42,040 nt of DNA from JASLBX01 sp036374175 (GCA_036374175.1 DASUUH010000077.1:1-42040), one strand, 5' to 3'. Shown: positions 1 to 9,339, counted from the stretch's first letter. Notes: a model not told the origin generated them from the letters alone. Numbers and translations are program-made.

Positions 1-6
1 CGCTGG

Positions 7-630
7 GTGGCGTGTCGTCGCGGCGTCGCGGCGGCGCTGATCGCAGCGGTGGCTCTTCTGACGTCGATCGCCGTGGCAAATGCGGCGAACCGATGGGAGC
101 AGGAGGACGTCGTCGGCCAGGGACCGAACGGCCCGACGGTAGCGGTTGATGGGGCGGCGATTCTTCGCACCACGAACGGCGTGACGGCATCGCTATCGAT
201 GCCGACCCCGGTGCCTGGCAGCTATACGTATCCGGTCGGCCCGACCGGAAGCGGTGTTGCCGGCCACCCGGAGGTGTTCAGCTTGTGGGTGTTCATCTTC
301 TTCAACCCGGAGGCGTGCGAAGGCGACTGCGATGGGCCTGACTTGCAGACCAACCCCGGTGTTGTGGCGGGCGCATTCAACGCCGGTGGGCACGTGGTCG
401 GCGGACCGGCCCTCACGCTCACCGGGCATGTCAACCACCGGAGCACGGTGTTCGGCGGGCCAATGGCCGAATCGCTAGGGACGGCCGTGGACCTGGGCTA
501 CGACCTGGCCGCTGCGGAGATTCACCTCGCGGTAGCGCCCCATGGCGCCTTGGATCCCGACCTGCTTCCGGCGTCGATCTCGACGCCGGTTGGAAACCCG
601 AGTTTCTGGTGGCTCGCCTTCTTCAAGTAA
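7..630 (+). CDS. secreted protein of unknown function
   Basis: The protein has 207 residues from a GTG start at base 7; the true start may lie upstream of the window. Residues 1-27 look like a Sec signal peptide: Arg-rich start, Ala/Leu/Val core, then ANA-A as a likely cleavage site. The mature part is rich in Gly, Pro and Val. It contains NPEAC followed by C.G.C at about residues 97-110, a cysteine arrangement seen in small exported CHRD-like or beta-sandwich proteins of Actinomycetota and Proteobacteria. That resemblance is from memory and weak. No catalytic residues are recognisable. It is convergent with the LuxR-type gene downstream, with 12 nt between the stop codons. Being a real secreted protein is likely; its function is unknown. 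Confidence 0.7.
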   Translation: MACRRGVAAALIAAVALLTSIAVANAANRWEQEDVVGQGPNGPTVAVDGAAILRTTNGVTASLSMPTPVPGSYTYPVGPTGSGVAGHPEVFSLWVFIFFNPEACEGDCDGPDLQTNPGVVAGAFNAGGHVVGGPALTLTGHVNHRSTVFGGPMAESLGTAVDLGYDLAAAEIHLAVAPHGALDPDLLPASISTPVGNPSFWWLAFFK

Positions 631-642
631 CCGGTGGGACCG

Positions 643-3249
643 CTACTTGTCCGCAAGCTCGGCGGCCCTCTCTGCCGCCTCGCGGCGGGTGTGAACGCCG
701 AGTTTGTCCAGCACGGCGGCGACGTGGGTCTCCGCCGTGCGAACCGAGACGACGAGCCGATCGGCAATCTCTGCATTGGTGAGGCCCTGGCCCAGGAGGC
801 GAAGTACCTCCAGCTGGCGTTCGGTCAGACCGGCCGGGTGGCGGCGGCTCGTATCCAGCGGCCCCCGGGGCACTCTAGTGATGCCGAGCTCTCGGAGCCG
901 CCGGCGCACGATCCGGGCGAGCGGTCGCGCATCCAGCCGGTGCAGCTCTTCCAGCGCGGCGAGCAGGTGCTGCGGTTCGTCGCTCTCGGTCAGCGCGAGG
1001 GCATGCTCATAAGGCGCACCAGCCGCCTGCCATACCTCGGCAGCTTCCCGCCACCGGCCGCGTGTCAGTAGCGCGTACGGATGATCGGCGCCGCTCGCTA
1101 CCACTGACTGGCCGGCCTTGGCCAGCCAGTAGCCAAGCTCGGACTCATGGGCGACTGAACCCAGTTGCCGCGCATCGGCGTAGACCTGTTCCACCGCCTG
1201 ACGCGCCGCGGCCAGGTCGCCACGTAACCAGGCGGACTCGGCACGGGCGGCGGCGATCGGGCCGGTCCGTTGCAGTTCGTCCATCCTGACCGACAGCGCC
1301 CAGGCTTCGGCGAGGCCGCTATCCCCGTCCGGCTGGCCGCACCGTACCCGCATCCGGCCGACAGGCAGCAGCGCACCCCAGCGAAGCGGGGCCTGCACGG
1401 AATCCATGGCCGACCTCGCGTCGGCCCACACGCCGTCCCAGTTTCCCTGGTGAAGGTGCAGCCTGGCCCGCTCGAGGGTGAGGAATTGAAGGAACGCGAC
1501 CTGCTCGGAGCGGTCAGCGAGCTCGATCGCAGCCGTCAGCTTGTTGCCCGCCTCTACAAGCCGGAAGTCATCGAGCAGCTCCGAGGCGAGCCCCACATAG
1601 GCGCGCAGAGCGTGTTCGGTCTCGCCCGCGGACAGCGCAACCCGCAGCGCCTCTTCCAACACGGCCTGGCCGCCGCGGTCCCCAAGGATCCACCGCGACA
1701 TTCCAATGTTGGTCAGCGCGTGGGACAGGACGGCCTGGTCGCCAACCTCACGGGCGAGCTCGACCGCGCGCTGGCCGAACTCGACGCTTTGCGCGGAGTG
1801 GTACGCGAGCGAGAGCAGTTGGGCGTGGTTGCTGAGCGCCATCGCGAGCAGGCGGCGATCTTCAGCGTCCTCTGACACGTCGATGGCCGCAAGCGCGGCC
1901 TCCTCGGCCCGCTGCCGGTCACCATTCCACCAGTGCATCCGAGACAGCCACCGCAGGCTGGAACCAAGCGACCGCTGGTCGCCGAGGCTCTGCCGTAGCG
2001 CGACGGCACGGGCCTGGTTGTCGACGGCGTCCTGCGCGGCGCCGAGGGTGTAGCACTCCACGGCGTACGACTCCAGCAGTTCGGGCTGCTCAGCAGGATC
2101 GAACCGATCCAGGTGTTCGAGGACGAGTCGGTAATGAGCGGCGGACTCGCGGTGCGCCCCGGCGCGCGCAGCCTCCCTGGCTGCGTCCGGCCCGAACCGC
2201 ACGACGGCGTCAACGTCGCCGGCTTCCCTCGCGTGGTGGACCAGCCGCGACAGATCCGCCTCGCCGTGGCTGATCAGGGCGGCCAACACGGCCCGGTTGA
2301 GTTCGATGCGCCGTGCTGCGGGCAACGAGTCGGCGATGGCCCGCCTTGTCAGCTCGTGCCTGAAGCTGACGCGCTCCGGCGACACGATAAGCACGCCGTG
2401 CTCCTCTGCCGCGGCCAGGGCCGCAATGCCGCCCGTTACCAGCGCGTCGACCAGCCACCGCTCGGGTGCGGACGGAACCACGCTGAGCTGCTCGACGTGC
2501 TGACGCGCGGATCGGTCCAAGCGCCGGGTCCGGGTCAGCACGGCGTCCACCACGGTGGGCGGGACGGTGTCGCCGTCGTCGGCAGCGAGCACCTCACTGA
2601 CGAAGAACGGGTTGCCCGAGGTCACGGAGAAGACGTGATCGGGGTCGGCTCCGGCGGCGCTGCTGAGCCGCCGGACCGCATCGCGCGACAATCGCTTGAG
2701 CGGCAGCCGGTGTACCCGCTGTGCGCCCGGCGCTTGGGCAAGGACCTCGTGGAGCGGATGGTCCCTGGTCAGCTCGTCATCCCGGTAGGTAAGAACCAGA
2801 ACCGCGGGCAGGTGAGCGATGCGGCGGACTAGATAGCGCAGCGCGTCCAAGGTCGCATCATCCGCCCAGTGGACATCCTCGACCACGAGTACCGTTGGAT
2901 GCTGCGCCCAGGCCAATTCACTGCGTAGTGCGGCCAGCGTACGGTCACGGTCGGAGCCGTCCTGCACTGCCCTGGCGAGCTCGGACCCGACGCTACTGGC
3001 AAGGTCACGAAACGGCCCGAGAGTCCGCCGAGTCGCGAGGTCGTCGCAGTAGCCCACCAGGGTGCGCCCGTCCGGTGGCACCAGCGAGCGGATCGCATCG
3101 ACAAGGCTCGATTTGCCGATGCCAGCCTCTCCAGAGAGGAGTACGACGCTGCCGCTGCCCATAGCGGACTGTTCGATGGCACCAGCAACCGTCGCCAGCT
3201 CCCGCTCGCGTTCCAGGATCTGTCGGCTTGCCGCCTCGGCCGCCCCCAC
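643..3249 (-). CDS. LuxR-family transcriptional regulator with AAA/STAND ATPase domain (LAL type)
   Basis: The 868-residue protein has the architecture of large ATP-binding LuxR regulators (MalT/LAL group). An N-terminal P-loop GEAGIGKSS lies at residues 40-48, and a Walker B-like stretch (VLVVEDVHWADD) follows about 80 residues later. The long helical middle looks like TPR repeats. A C-terminal LuxR helix-turn-helix (LTERQLEVLRLLGQG, then TNAEIADRL and VRTAETHV) fills the last 60 residues. In this family, ATP binding and inducer sensing by the middle region control DNA binding. The start is GTG and its ribosome-binding site is weak. It lies 51 nt downstream of the aldo/keto reductase on the same strand, so the two may be cotranscribed. 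The ligand and targets are unknown. Confidence 0.9.
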   Translation of the reverse strand: MGAAEAASRQILERERELATVAGAIEQSAMGSGSVVLLSGEAGIGKSSLVDAIRSLVPPDGRTLVGYCDDLATRRTLGPFRDLASSVGSELARAVQDGSDRDRTLAALRSELAWAQHPTVLVVEDVHWADDATLDALRYLVRRIAHLPAVLVLTYRDDELTRDHPLHEVLAQAPGAQRVHRLPLKRLSRDAVRRLSSAAGADPDHVFSVTSGNPFFVSEVLAADDGDTVPPTVVDAVLTRTRRLDRSARQHVEQLSVVPSAPERWLVDALVTGGIAALAAAEEHGVLIVSPERVSFRHELTRRAIADSLPAARRIELNRAVLAALISHGEADLSRLVHHAREAGDVDAVVRFGPDAAREAARAGAHRESAAHYRLVLEHLDRFDPAEQPELLESYAVECYTLGAAQDAVDNQARAVALRQSLGDQRSLGSSLRWLSRMHWWNGDRQRAEEAALAAIDVSEDAEDRRLLAMALSNHAQLLSLAYHSAQSVEFGQRAVELAREVGDQAVLSHALTNIGMSRWILGDRGGQAVLEEALRVALSAGETEHALRAYVGLASELLDDFRLVEAGNKLTAAIELADRSEQVAFLQFLTLERARLHLHQGNWDGVWADARSAMDSVQAPLRWGALLPVGRMRVRCGQPDGDSGLAEAWALSVRMDELQRTGPIAAARAESAWLRGDLAAARQAVEQVYADARQLGSVAHESELGYWLAKAGQSVVASGADHPYALLTRGRWREAAEVWQAAGAPYEHALALTESDEPQHLLAALEELHRLDARPLARIVRRRLRELGITRVPRGPLDTSRRHPAGLTERQLEVLRLLGQGLTNAEIADRLVVSVRTAETHVAAVLDKLGVHTRREAAERAAELADK

Positions 3250-3300
3250 GTCGCCACGGTACCGGCAGGATCACTCGGGCACGAGACCGCGGCTTATCCC

Positions 3301-4290
3301 TCACCGGTCGATGAGTCGCTGGAGGGCCTCGGGGTACCGCTCGCCCTGGACTTCAATCTGGGCAGCGGCAGTGTTGATGGTGCGCAGGTCCCCGGTGGTC
3401 AGCTGAACGTCCGCCGCAGCGATGTTCTCCTCAAGACGTGCCAGCTTGCGGGTGCCCGGGATGGGGACGATCCAAGGTCTCTGGGCGAGCAGCCAGGCCA
3501 GCGCGACCTGCGCCCGGGTCGCCCCCTTGGCGGCGGCGATGTCTCCGAGCAGGTCGACCAGCGTCTGGTTGGCCTCGCGTGCCTCCGGGGAGAACCGCGG
3601 CAGGCTGGCCCGAATGTCGTTGTCGGAAAAGGAGGTCGACTTGTCGATGGCGCCGGCCAGAAAGCCCCTGCCGAGCGGGCTGAACGGCACGAATCCGACG
3701 CCGAGTTCCGCCAAGGCGGGAAAGATCTCGGTCTCAGGCTCGCGCCACCACAGTGAGTACTCACTCTGCAGTGCGGTGACCCGCTGAACGGCGTGCGCGC
3801 GGCGAATGGTCTGCACACCCGCTTCGGAAAGGCCGAAGTGGCGGACCTTACCCGCTTCGATCAGCTCCTTGACTGCGCCTGCGACCTCCTCGATGGGAAC
3901 GGTGGGGTCGACCCGGTGTTGGTAGAACAGGTCGATCACCTCGACGCCGAGGCGGCGCAGCGATGCGTTGGCGACGTGCTTGACGTGCTCTGGGCGGCTG
4001 GACAATCCCACCTGCCGGCCGTCGGCGTCGATATCGAACCCGAACTTGGTCGCGATCACGACCCGCTCACGGACTGGCCGCAGTGCCTCACCGACAAGTT
4101 CTTCATTGACGAACGGGCCGTATACCTCGGCGGTGTCGAAGAATGTCACCCCGCGATCCACCGCAGCTCTGATCAAAGCGATCATCTCGCCGCGGTCTCC
4201 GGCCGGTCCGAGACCAGAGCTCATTCCCATGCAGCCCAGTCCGATGGCCGAGACCTCCAAGCCGCTAGCTCCGAGTGTGCGCGTGTGCAT
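3301..4290 (-). CDS. aldo/keto reductase
   Basis: The 329-residue protein starts MHTRTLGASGLEVSAIGLG, the usual N-terminus of the YajO/AKR13-like aldo/keto reductases. The catalytic tetrad is visible: Asp and Tyr in FFDTAEVYG, Lys in VIATKFG and His in FYQHRVDP. The C-terminal IPGTRK segment is a typical NADPH-binding loop. The ATG at 4290 is preferred over an upstream in-frame start at 4437, because GGAG sits 6 nt before it and family proteins begin here. It should reduce aldehydes or ketones with NADPH in the cytoplasm; the physiological substrate cannot be deduced. It is divergent from qcrA and upstream of the LuxR-type ATPase gene. Confidence 0.9.
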   Translation of the reverse strand: MHTRTLGASGLEVSAIGLGCMGMSSGLGPAGDRGEMIALIRAAVDRGVTFFDTAEVYGPFVNEELVGEALRPVRERVVIATKFGFDIDADGRQVGLSSRPEHVKHVANASLRRLGVEVIDLFYQHRVDPTVPIEEVAGAVKELIEAGKVRHFGLSEAGVQTIRRAHAVQRVTALQSEYSLWWREPETEIFPALAELGVGFVPFSPLGRGFLAGAIDKSTSFSDNDIRASLPRFSPEAREANQTLVDLLGDIAAAKGATRAQVALAWLLAQRPWIVPIPGTRKLARLEENIAAADVQLTTGDLRTINTAAAQIEVQGERYPEALQRLIDR

Positions 4291-4444
4291 GGTCTGCTCC
4301 GTTTCTCGGGCCAGGGCGCCGCACCCGGGGCCGCGCCCACATCGCTTCCATACGCGAGCGTAGGCGTTCGATGTCACACCTGGGCGGGCTGTGGGGTCGT
4401 AGGTAAGAGAGGACCAGTCACCGACGGAGAAGTCCACCTACGCC

Positions 4445-5422
4445 ATGACCCATACTTACTCGCCACAACCGAGCTCGAATCAAACGACGACCACTGAGCC
4501 GCCGGCCCGGCGGCATACCCCACGACAAGTCGCCGGCCTGTTCATCGTGGCCGTATCACTGGCCGTGTCACTGGTCGTCGCCGCTGCGATCTTCTACTTC
4601 GGCTTCAGCGGCGATGGGCTCGGGGCGGACGGCGCCGGGGAGGTGCGGGTCACCAACCTCGTGATCGGCCTCACGCTTGGCCTGGCTCTCCTGCTCGCCG
4701 GCGCTGGTGTGGTGCACTGGTCTCGGGTGGTGATGCCCGGCCCGGACGTAGTCGAGCGCAGCAGTGACGATGCCAGTGTGCCCGCGCAGCGCGACTCCGG
4801 AGCGGTGAGAGGCGCCAGGCTCGGCCGGCGCAAGCTGATTCGCAACTCCCTGCTCGGTGCTCTTGCGCTGCTGCCCGTGCCGGCCGTCTGGGCGCTGCGT
4901 CGATTCGACCCGCTGGCAAGCACCGGGCGCGAGCGCACCGCATGGACCGAAGGCGTGCGGTTGCTGACCGACGTAGGCTACCGGCCGATCCGGGTATCCG
5001 ACCTGCAGGTCGGCGAGATGGTCAGCGTCATGCCAGCCAGCTACCTCGAACTACCCGACGAAGGACCGGCACGGCTGAATGAGCGGGCCAAATCGCCGGT
5101 CATGCTGGTCAGAATGCAGCCGGACGAACTGTCTGCCGCTGAAGGGCGGGAAAACTGGCACGTGGACGGCATCGTCGCCTACTCCAAGATCTGCACTCAC
5201 CTCGGCTGCCCGGTCAGTCTCTATGACCGCACGACGCATCACGTCTTGTGCCCGTGCCACCAAGCGACGTTCGATCTAGCGGACAACGGCGCGGTGCTCT
5301 TCGGCCCGGCGACACGACCGCTGCCGCAACTGCCACTCGCGATCGACGACGACGGATACCTGGTCGCACGAAGCGACTTCACCGAGCCGGTCGGGCCTGG
5401 CTATTGGGAGCGCCAAGCATGA
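4445..5422 (+). CDS. qcrA: ubiquinol/menaquinol-cytochrome c reductase Rieske iron-sulfur subunit
   Basis: The protein has 325 residues. Three membrane segments (about 29-54, 70-92 and 130-151) are followed by a C-terminal Rieske domain, the layout of actinobacterial QcrA. The [2Fe-2S] ligands are in CTHLGC (Cys250, His252) and CPCH (Cys269, His272); Cys255 and Cys271 can form the usual disulfide. The protein passes electrons from quinol at the Qo site to a cytochrome c or another acceptor on the outer face of the membrane. The stop overlaps the qcrB start as ATGA. A diheme QcrC is absent here, unlike the common qcrCAB order, so this may be a second, specialised bc module. A GGAG lies about 15 nt before the ATG, which is far for a ribosome-binding site. 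Confidence 0.93.
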   Translation: MTHTYSPQPSSNQTTTTEPPARRHTPRQVAGLFIVAVSLAVSLVVAAAIFYFGFSGDGLGADGAGEVRVTNLVIGLTLGLALLLAGAGVVHWSRVVMPGPDVVERSSDDASVPAQRDSGAVRGARLGRRKLIRNSLLGALALLPVPAVWALRRFDPLASTGRERTAWTEGVRLLTDVGYRPIRVSDLQVGEMVSVMPASYLELPDEGPARLNERAKSPVMLVRMQPDELSAAEGRENWHVDGIVAYSKICTHLGCPVSLYDRTTHHVLCPCHQATFDLADNGAVLFGPATRPLPQLPLAIDDDGYLVARSDFTEPVGPGYWERQA

Positions 5423-7095
5423 CCGAGGCTGCCGAAACCCGAACCACGCCGCGCCGAGGCTGGGTCCTCAGCCAAGCCGAACGGCTGGTCGAATCCGTCG
5501 ATCAGCGAGCCCGGTCGAGTCGTTGGCTGAGACGCAATGCGGGCCGGGTGTCCCCCGATCACTGGTCCTTCTGGCTGGGCCACCTTGCACTCTTCAGCTT
5601 CGTCGTGATCGTCCTGTCCGGCCTGCTCCTCGTTTTGTGGTTCAAGCCGTCAATGGCACCGGTCACGTACGACGGCGCGTACGAGCCCTTGGGCGGCGTG
5701 GTCGTCTCCGAGGCGTATGCGTCCACGCTCGATATCTCCTTCGAGGTCCGCGGCGGCCTGCTGGTCCGTCAGGTCCACTATTGGGCGACGCACGTGTTCG
5801 TCGCCGCCATGGCGGTGCACCTGCTGCGGGTGTTCTTCACCGGGGCGTTCCGTACACCCCGAAAGGGAAACTGGTTGATCGGCCTGGGTCTCCTGGTGCT
5901 GGGTGTCGTCGGGGGTTACACCGGTCACGCGCTGCCGGACGATCTTCTTTCGGGTACCGGCCTGCGGGTCGTTGAAGGCGGCATCCTCGCGATCCCAATC
6001 GTCGGTACGTATCTGTCCTCGGCCATCTTCGGCGGCGAATATCCGGGCGACGACATCGTCTCCCGCCTGTACCTATTACACGTGTTCCTAGTGCCAGCGC
6101 TGATCGTGGCGCTCCTGGCGGCGCACCTCGTCCTGGTAAGGCGGCAGGGTCACACCCGGTGGGGTGGCGCCGGCAAGACCGGCAGGAGCAGCGTCGGCTC
6201 GCCGTTCGCCGTCCACATCGCCAGGGCCGGCGCGTACCTGCTGATGGTGTTCGGCGTCGTTCTTGTGATGGCGGGCACCTTGCAGATCAATCCGGTGTGG
6301 TTGCGGGGCCCGTACGACCCGGCACACGTCGGCGCCGGTAGTCAGCCTGACTGGTATATCGCGTTTCTCGATGGCGCGCTGCGGCTCATGCCTCCCTGGC
6401 AGATCGATGTCTTCGGACACGAGGTGACGCTGAGCGTCGTCATCCCAGCGATGGTGCTGCCCGGAATCATGATCACCGCGCTAGCGATCTACCCGTGGAT
6501 AGAACAGAAGGTCACTGGCGCGGAGGGCGACGGCCACATTCTGGAGCGGCCGCGCAACATGCCCACTCGCACCGGACTCGGTGTCGGGTTCATCGTCTTC
6601 TTCGTCCTACTCTGGATCGCTGGTGGCAACGACGTCATAGCGACCGCGGTTGACGTCCCGGTGAACTGGGTGACCCGGTTCCTGCAGGTAAGCGTCATCG
6701 TCATGCCTCCGCTGGCCTACTCGGTCACGAAACGAATCTGCTTAGGGCTGCAGCGCCGGGACCGCGACACGCTTGTGCACGGGCGTGACACCGGCGTCAC
6801 CGTGGTCAGCCGCGACGGTCGTTTCTCGGGGGTACACCGTCCGCTCAACCGGCACGAGGCGTACGCCCTCACTTCGTATGAGCATCGAGTCCCGTTCGAG
6901 CCTGGGCCCGAGACCGACGAGAACGGCATCCCGGCGCCGCGGCAGCGCGGGGCAAAGGTGCGGGCCTGGCTGTCGAAGGTGTACTTCGTCGACGTAATCG
7001 ACCAACCGACGGCAGCGGGGATCGGAGCGTCCGCCGGCGATGCCGGGCAGTCCGACGCCACGGGACAATCCGGCGGCAGGATGGAAGGCTCATGA
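5419..7095 (+). CDS. qcrB: quinol-cytochrome c reductase cytochrome b subunit
   Basis: The protein has 558 residues. The ATG at 5419 overlaps the qcrA stop by 4 nt; the open frame extends upstream, but that part has no family similarity. Heme b ligands are visible as His120/His134 in one helix and His221/His236 in another, spaced 14 and 15, the second as in b6f and menaquinol-type cytochromes b. The Qo-site PDWY motif is present (QPDWYIAFLDG), followed by further membrane segments as expected for full-length actinobacterial QcrB. It forms the quinol-oxidising core with QcrA. The hydrophilic C-terminal tail of about 130 residues is like that of other actinobacterial QcrB proteins. It is translationally coupled to the J-domain gene by another ATGA. 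Confidence 0.93.
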   Translation: MTEAAETRTTPRRGWVLSQAERLVESVDQRARSSRWLRRNAGRVSPDHWSFWLGHLALFSFVVIVLSGLLLVLWFKPSMAPVTYDGAYEPLGGVVVSEAYASTLDISFEVRGGLLVRQVHYWATHVFVAAMAVHLLRVFFTGAFRTPRKGNWLIGLGLLVLGVVGGYTGHALPDDLLSGTGLRVVEGGILAIPIVGTYLSSAIFGGEYPGDDIVSRLYLLHVFLVPALIVALLAAHLVLVRRQGHTRWGGAGKTGRSSVGSPFAVHIARAGAYLLMVFGVVLVMAGTLQINPVWLRGPYDPAHVGAGSQPDWYIAFLDGALRLMPPWQIDVFGHEVTLSVVIPAMVLPGIMITALAIYPWIEQKVTGAEGDGHILERPRNMPTRTGLGVGFIVFFVLLWIAGGNDVIATAVDVPVNWVTRFLQVSVIVMPPLAYSVTKRICLGLQRRDRDTLVHGRDTGVTVVSRDGRFSGVHRPLNRHEAYALTSYEHRVPFEPGPETDENGIPAPRQRGAKVRAWLSKVYFVDVIDQPTAAGIGASAGDAGQSDATGQSGGRMEGS

Positions 7096-7592
7096 TTCAC
7101 AGTGATGTCCAGCGTCGTGGCGCACGTGACCCACACGACGTTCTGGGCGTACCCAGAGGCGCTGACCGAGGGCAGGTGATGCGGGCGTTCCACCGAAAGG
7201 CCTTGCGCGGCGGCCACCCCGACAGTGGCGGCGACGCCGAGACATTTCAAGAGATCGTCCGGGCTCGCGATGTGTTGCTAGACCAAGCTCGCCGCGACAC
7301 CTACCAGCCCCGTCAGCGTGCGACACATGTGACCCCGGCGCCGAGCGCCCCGGCCCGTCCGGCCGATTCTCCGCCCAAGGAGACGAGCAAGCTGGCGGTG
7401 GTCACGGGTGTCCTGGCCCTACTCGGACCGCTGTTCTGGCCCGCCGCGATCGTTGTCGGACATCTGGCGCTGCGGGGCATCAAGCGAACCGGACAAGGCG
7501 GCGGCACACTGGTCACCGTTGTGCTGTTCCTCCTCTATGTGGTCGCTCTCCCTGTGCTGTTGCGGATCCTCAGCTTGATCCTGATCCCGTGA
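7092..7592 (+). CDS. membrane protein with N-terminal J domain
   Basis: The protein has 166 residues. Residues about 12-67 form a DnaJ-like domain: DPHDVLGV at the start, the HPD tripeptide at 42-44, then the helix FQEIVRARDVLLD and DTYQPRQ. A Pro/Ala linker leads to two hydrophobic stretches (about 98-124 and 137-164) resembling DUF4190-type small membrane domains. J domains stimulate the ATPase of Hsp70 (DnaK), so this may present DnaK at the membrane. The start overlaps the qcrB stop by 4 nt, and so a role in assembly or repair of the QcrAB complex is a reasonable inference, not shown. An imperfect hairpin (CGTGACG and CGTCACG, 7588-7618) spans the stop. Confidence 0.75.
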   Translation: MIHSDVQRRGARDPHDVLGVPRGADRGQVMRAFHRKALRGGHPDSGGDAETFQEIVRARDVLLDQARRDTYQPRQRATHVTPAPSAPARPADSPPKETSKLAVVTGVLALLGPLFWPAAIVVGHLALRGIKRTGQGGGTLVTVVLFLLYVVALPVLLRILSLILIP

Positions 7593-7712
7593 CGAACGGC
7601 CGTTGAGGGACCGTCACGAGCTTGCCATTTTTACCGGTCGACCCAGGACTTTTGGCTCTACTGCACCCGCCGTCTCCACGGAATCCTTGGTGGGGTTGTG
7701 GAAGGAGATGAT

Positions 7713-8849
7713 GTGGGACGGGCCGGCCACACCGGGAGACGAGCACTAGCACTCACTGCTGCCGCCGCGGTCGTGGCGGCAGCAGCGGCTGTGGTGATCG
7801 GCATCGGTGTCACGGGGAAGACCGAGGCGCACGAGGGAATGGTCACCGGGACGGTATGGGTGGCCAACGAGGACGACGACAGCGTGACAGTGATCGACGC
7901 TGCCACTAACCAGGTGCTCACCACCATCTCCGGCGTCGCAGGGCCGCACAACGTGCAGGTCTCTCCGGATGATCAAAGCGTTTGGGCTGTCAGTGGCCAC
8001 GAGTCGCTGGCCGTCCAGGTCGGCTCGCTTGATCTCGACCTGCAGGCGGTGGTGCCGACCGGCGATCACCCAGCACACGTCATCGTCGCTCCGGACGGCC
8101 ACACGGCCTACGTCACGAACGCGGGCGACGACACGGTTACCGCAATCGACGTCGCCACGAGTTGGCCGATCGCGACGATTCCAGTTGGCGCCTACCCGCA
8201 TGGCTTGCGGCCCAGCCCGGACGGTCGCTGGGTCTATGTCGCCAATATGCAGGACGGCACGGTCAGCGTCATTGACACCACGTCCAATACCCGGGTCGCC
8301 GACATCGACGTCGGCGCCACTCCGGTCCAGATCGCCTTCTCGCCCGATGGCCGGTACGCGTACGCATCACTCAATGCTGACGACGCGGTGGCAAGGATCG
8401 ACGTCCAGGCCCAGTCTGTGATCGACACGGTGGCCGTCGGCGACGGGCCGGTCCAGCTCTACGCCAGCCCGGACGGCAGTGTCCTGCTCGTGGCGAATGA
8501 AGGAACCGCCGAGCAGCCTGGCGCCACGGTCTCGATCATCGACATTGAGACGTTCGCGGTGACATCGACTGTCGAGACCGGGCAAGGCCCGCACGGGGTG
8601 GTCATCGATTCGTCCGGTCGTCATGCGTACGTGACGAACACCTACGGCAACGACGTCGCGGTCATCGACATCGTGGAGCACGCCGTGGTCGCCCGGATTC
8701 CGGTGGGGGCCAAACCCAACGGCGTCTCGTATTCCGCTGCGGCTCCGCCACTTCGCCTGCCAGCGACTGTCGAGCTCTCCCTCGGTGACAGCGGTGGTGA
8801 TCACCACGACGATGATCACCACGACGGTGACCGTGATCACGACCACTAA
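7713..8849 (+). CDS. exported YVTN-family beta-propeller protein with His/Asp-rich C-terminus
   Basis: The protein has 378 residues. The GTG at 7713 is chosen because AAGGAG ends 5 nt before it; a GTG at 7698 is also in frame. Residues 9-30 are a signal peptide or membrane anchor. About seven repeats then follow with the pattern D.VTVID..T..V..TI.VG..P......PDGR..YV.N, the YVTN beta-propeller signature. The end is a metal-ligand-rich tail of about 20 residues made of His and Asp (DHHDDDHH, then DGDRDHDH). Such propellers act outside the cell as scaffolds or, in nitrite reductase clusters, as heme d1-like folds, but no heme-binding motif is seen. The tail could bind copper, nickel or zinc. It lies between the J-domain and hemerythrin genes. 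Confidence 0.85.
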   Translation: MGRAGHTGRRALALTAAAAVVAAAAAVVIGIGVTGKTEAHEGMVTGTVWVANEDDDSVTVIDAATNQVLTTISGVAGPHNVQVSPDDQSVWAVSGHESLAVQVGSLDLDLQAVVPTGDHPAHVIVAPDGHTAYVTNAGDDTVTAIDVATSWPIATIPVGAYPHGLRPSPDGRWVYVANMQDGTVSVIDTTSNTRVADIDVGATPVQIAFSPDGRYAYASLNADDAVARIDVQAQSVIDTVAVGDGPVQLYASPDGSVLLVANEGTAEQPGATVSIIDIETFAVTSTVETGQGPHGVVIDSSGRHAYVTNTYGNDVAVIDIVEHAVVARIPVGAKPNGVSYSAAAPPLRLPATVELSLGDSGGDHHDDDHHDGDRDHDH

Positions 8850-8863
8850 CCGGAAGACGCCCA

Positions 8864-9337
8864 ATGTGTGAATACTGCGGCTGCCAAGACCTGCCCGCTA
8901 TCGAGGAGCTGACCTACGAGCACGACCGCGTGGTCGGGCTCATCAGCGAGGTCCGCGCCGTTCACGCGGCCGGCGATGTGAACGAGTTGGCCCGGCTGGT
9001 CCGGCAGATCGCTGCCATCCTTGGACCTCACACGCAGGTGGAGGAGGGCGGGCTGTTTCCGCCCCTGGCCGACGAGTTTCCAGAAAAGGTCGCGGCCCTC
9101 GAGGCTGAACACCGGCAGATCTCTCATGTGCTCGATGAGGCCGCGGACGAAGTGCCTGCTGATCCGGCCTGGCCGGACCGATTGCTGGAGACGGTACGCG
9201 TCTTGCGCGAGCACATCCTCGCGGAGCAGAACGGCGTCTTTCCCGCCGCACTCTCCCATCTGAACACCGCGGATTGGGACGCCATCGATCGGATCCGGGA
9301 ACGGGTGGGTACCGCGGTGCCGAACTCGGTTCGCTGA
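8864..9337 (+). CDS. hemerythrin-like domain protein
   Basis: The 157-residue protein forms a four-helix HHE_cation-binding domain. Likely di-iron ligands are His20, His56 with Glu60 (HTQVE), His83 and His117 with Glu121 (HILAE), the arrangement of bacterial hemerythrins. The N-terminus MCEYCGCQ carries three cysteines in a CxxCxC motif, common in this actinobacterial subgroup and possibly a second metal or redox site. The ATG at 8864 has GGAAG upstream. Family members bind O2, sense or detoxify NO, or repair iron-sulfur clusters (RIC/YtfE-like). Its place directly upstream of the nirK pair favours an NO-related role, which is inference. Confidence 0.88.
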   Translation: MCEYCGCQDLPAIEELTYEHDRVVGLISEVRAVHAAGDVNELARLVRQIAAILGPHTQVEEGGLFPPLADEFPEKVAALEAEHRQISHVLDEAADEVPADPAWPDRLLETVRVLREHILAEQNGVFPAALSHLNTADWDAIDRIRERVGTAVPNSVR

Positions 9338-9339
9338 CC

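Noticed and set aside
4351..4362. TACGC-GA-GCGTA palindrome between the aldo/keto reductase and qcrA
   Set aside because: The 5-bp arms are short for high-GC DNA and it does not match a known operator well enough to call.
7588..7618. Inverted repeat around the J-domain gene stop
   Set aside because: The arms are only 7 bp and the loop is 17 nt with its own small palindrome; too weak to list as a terminator.
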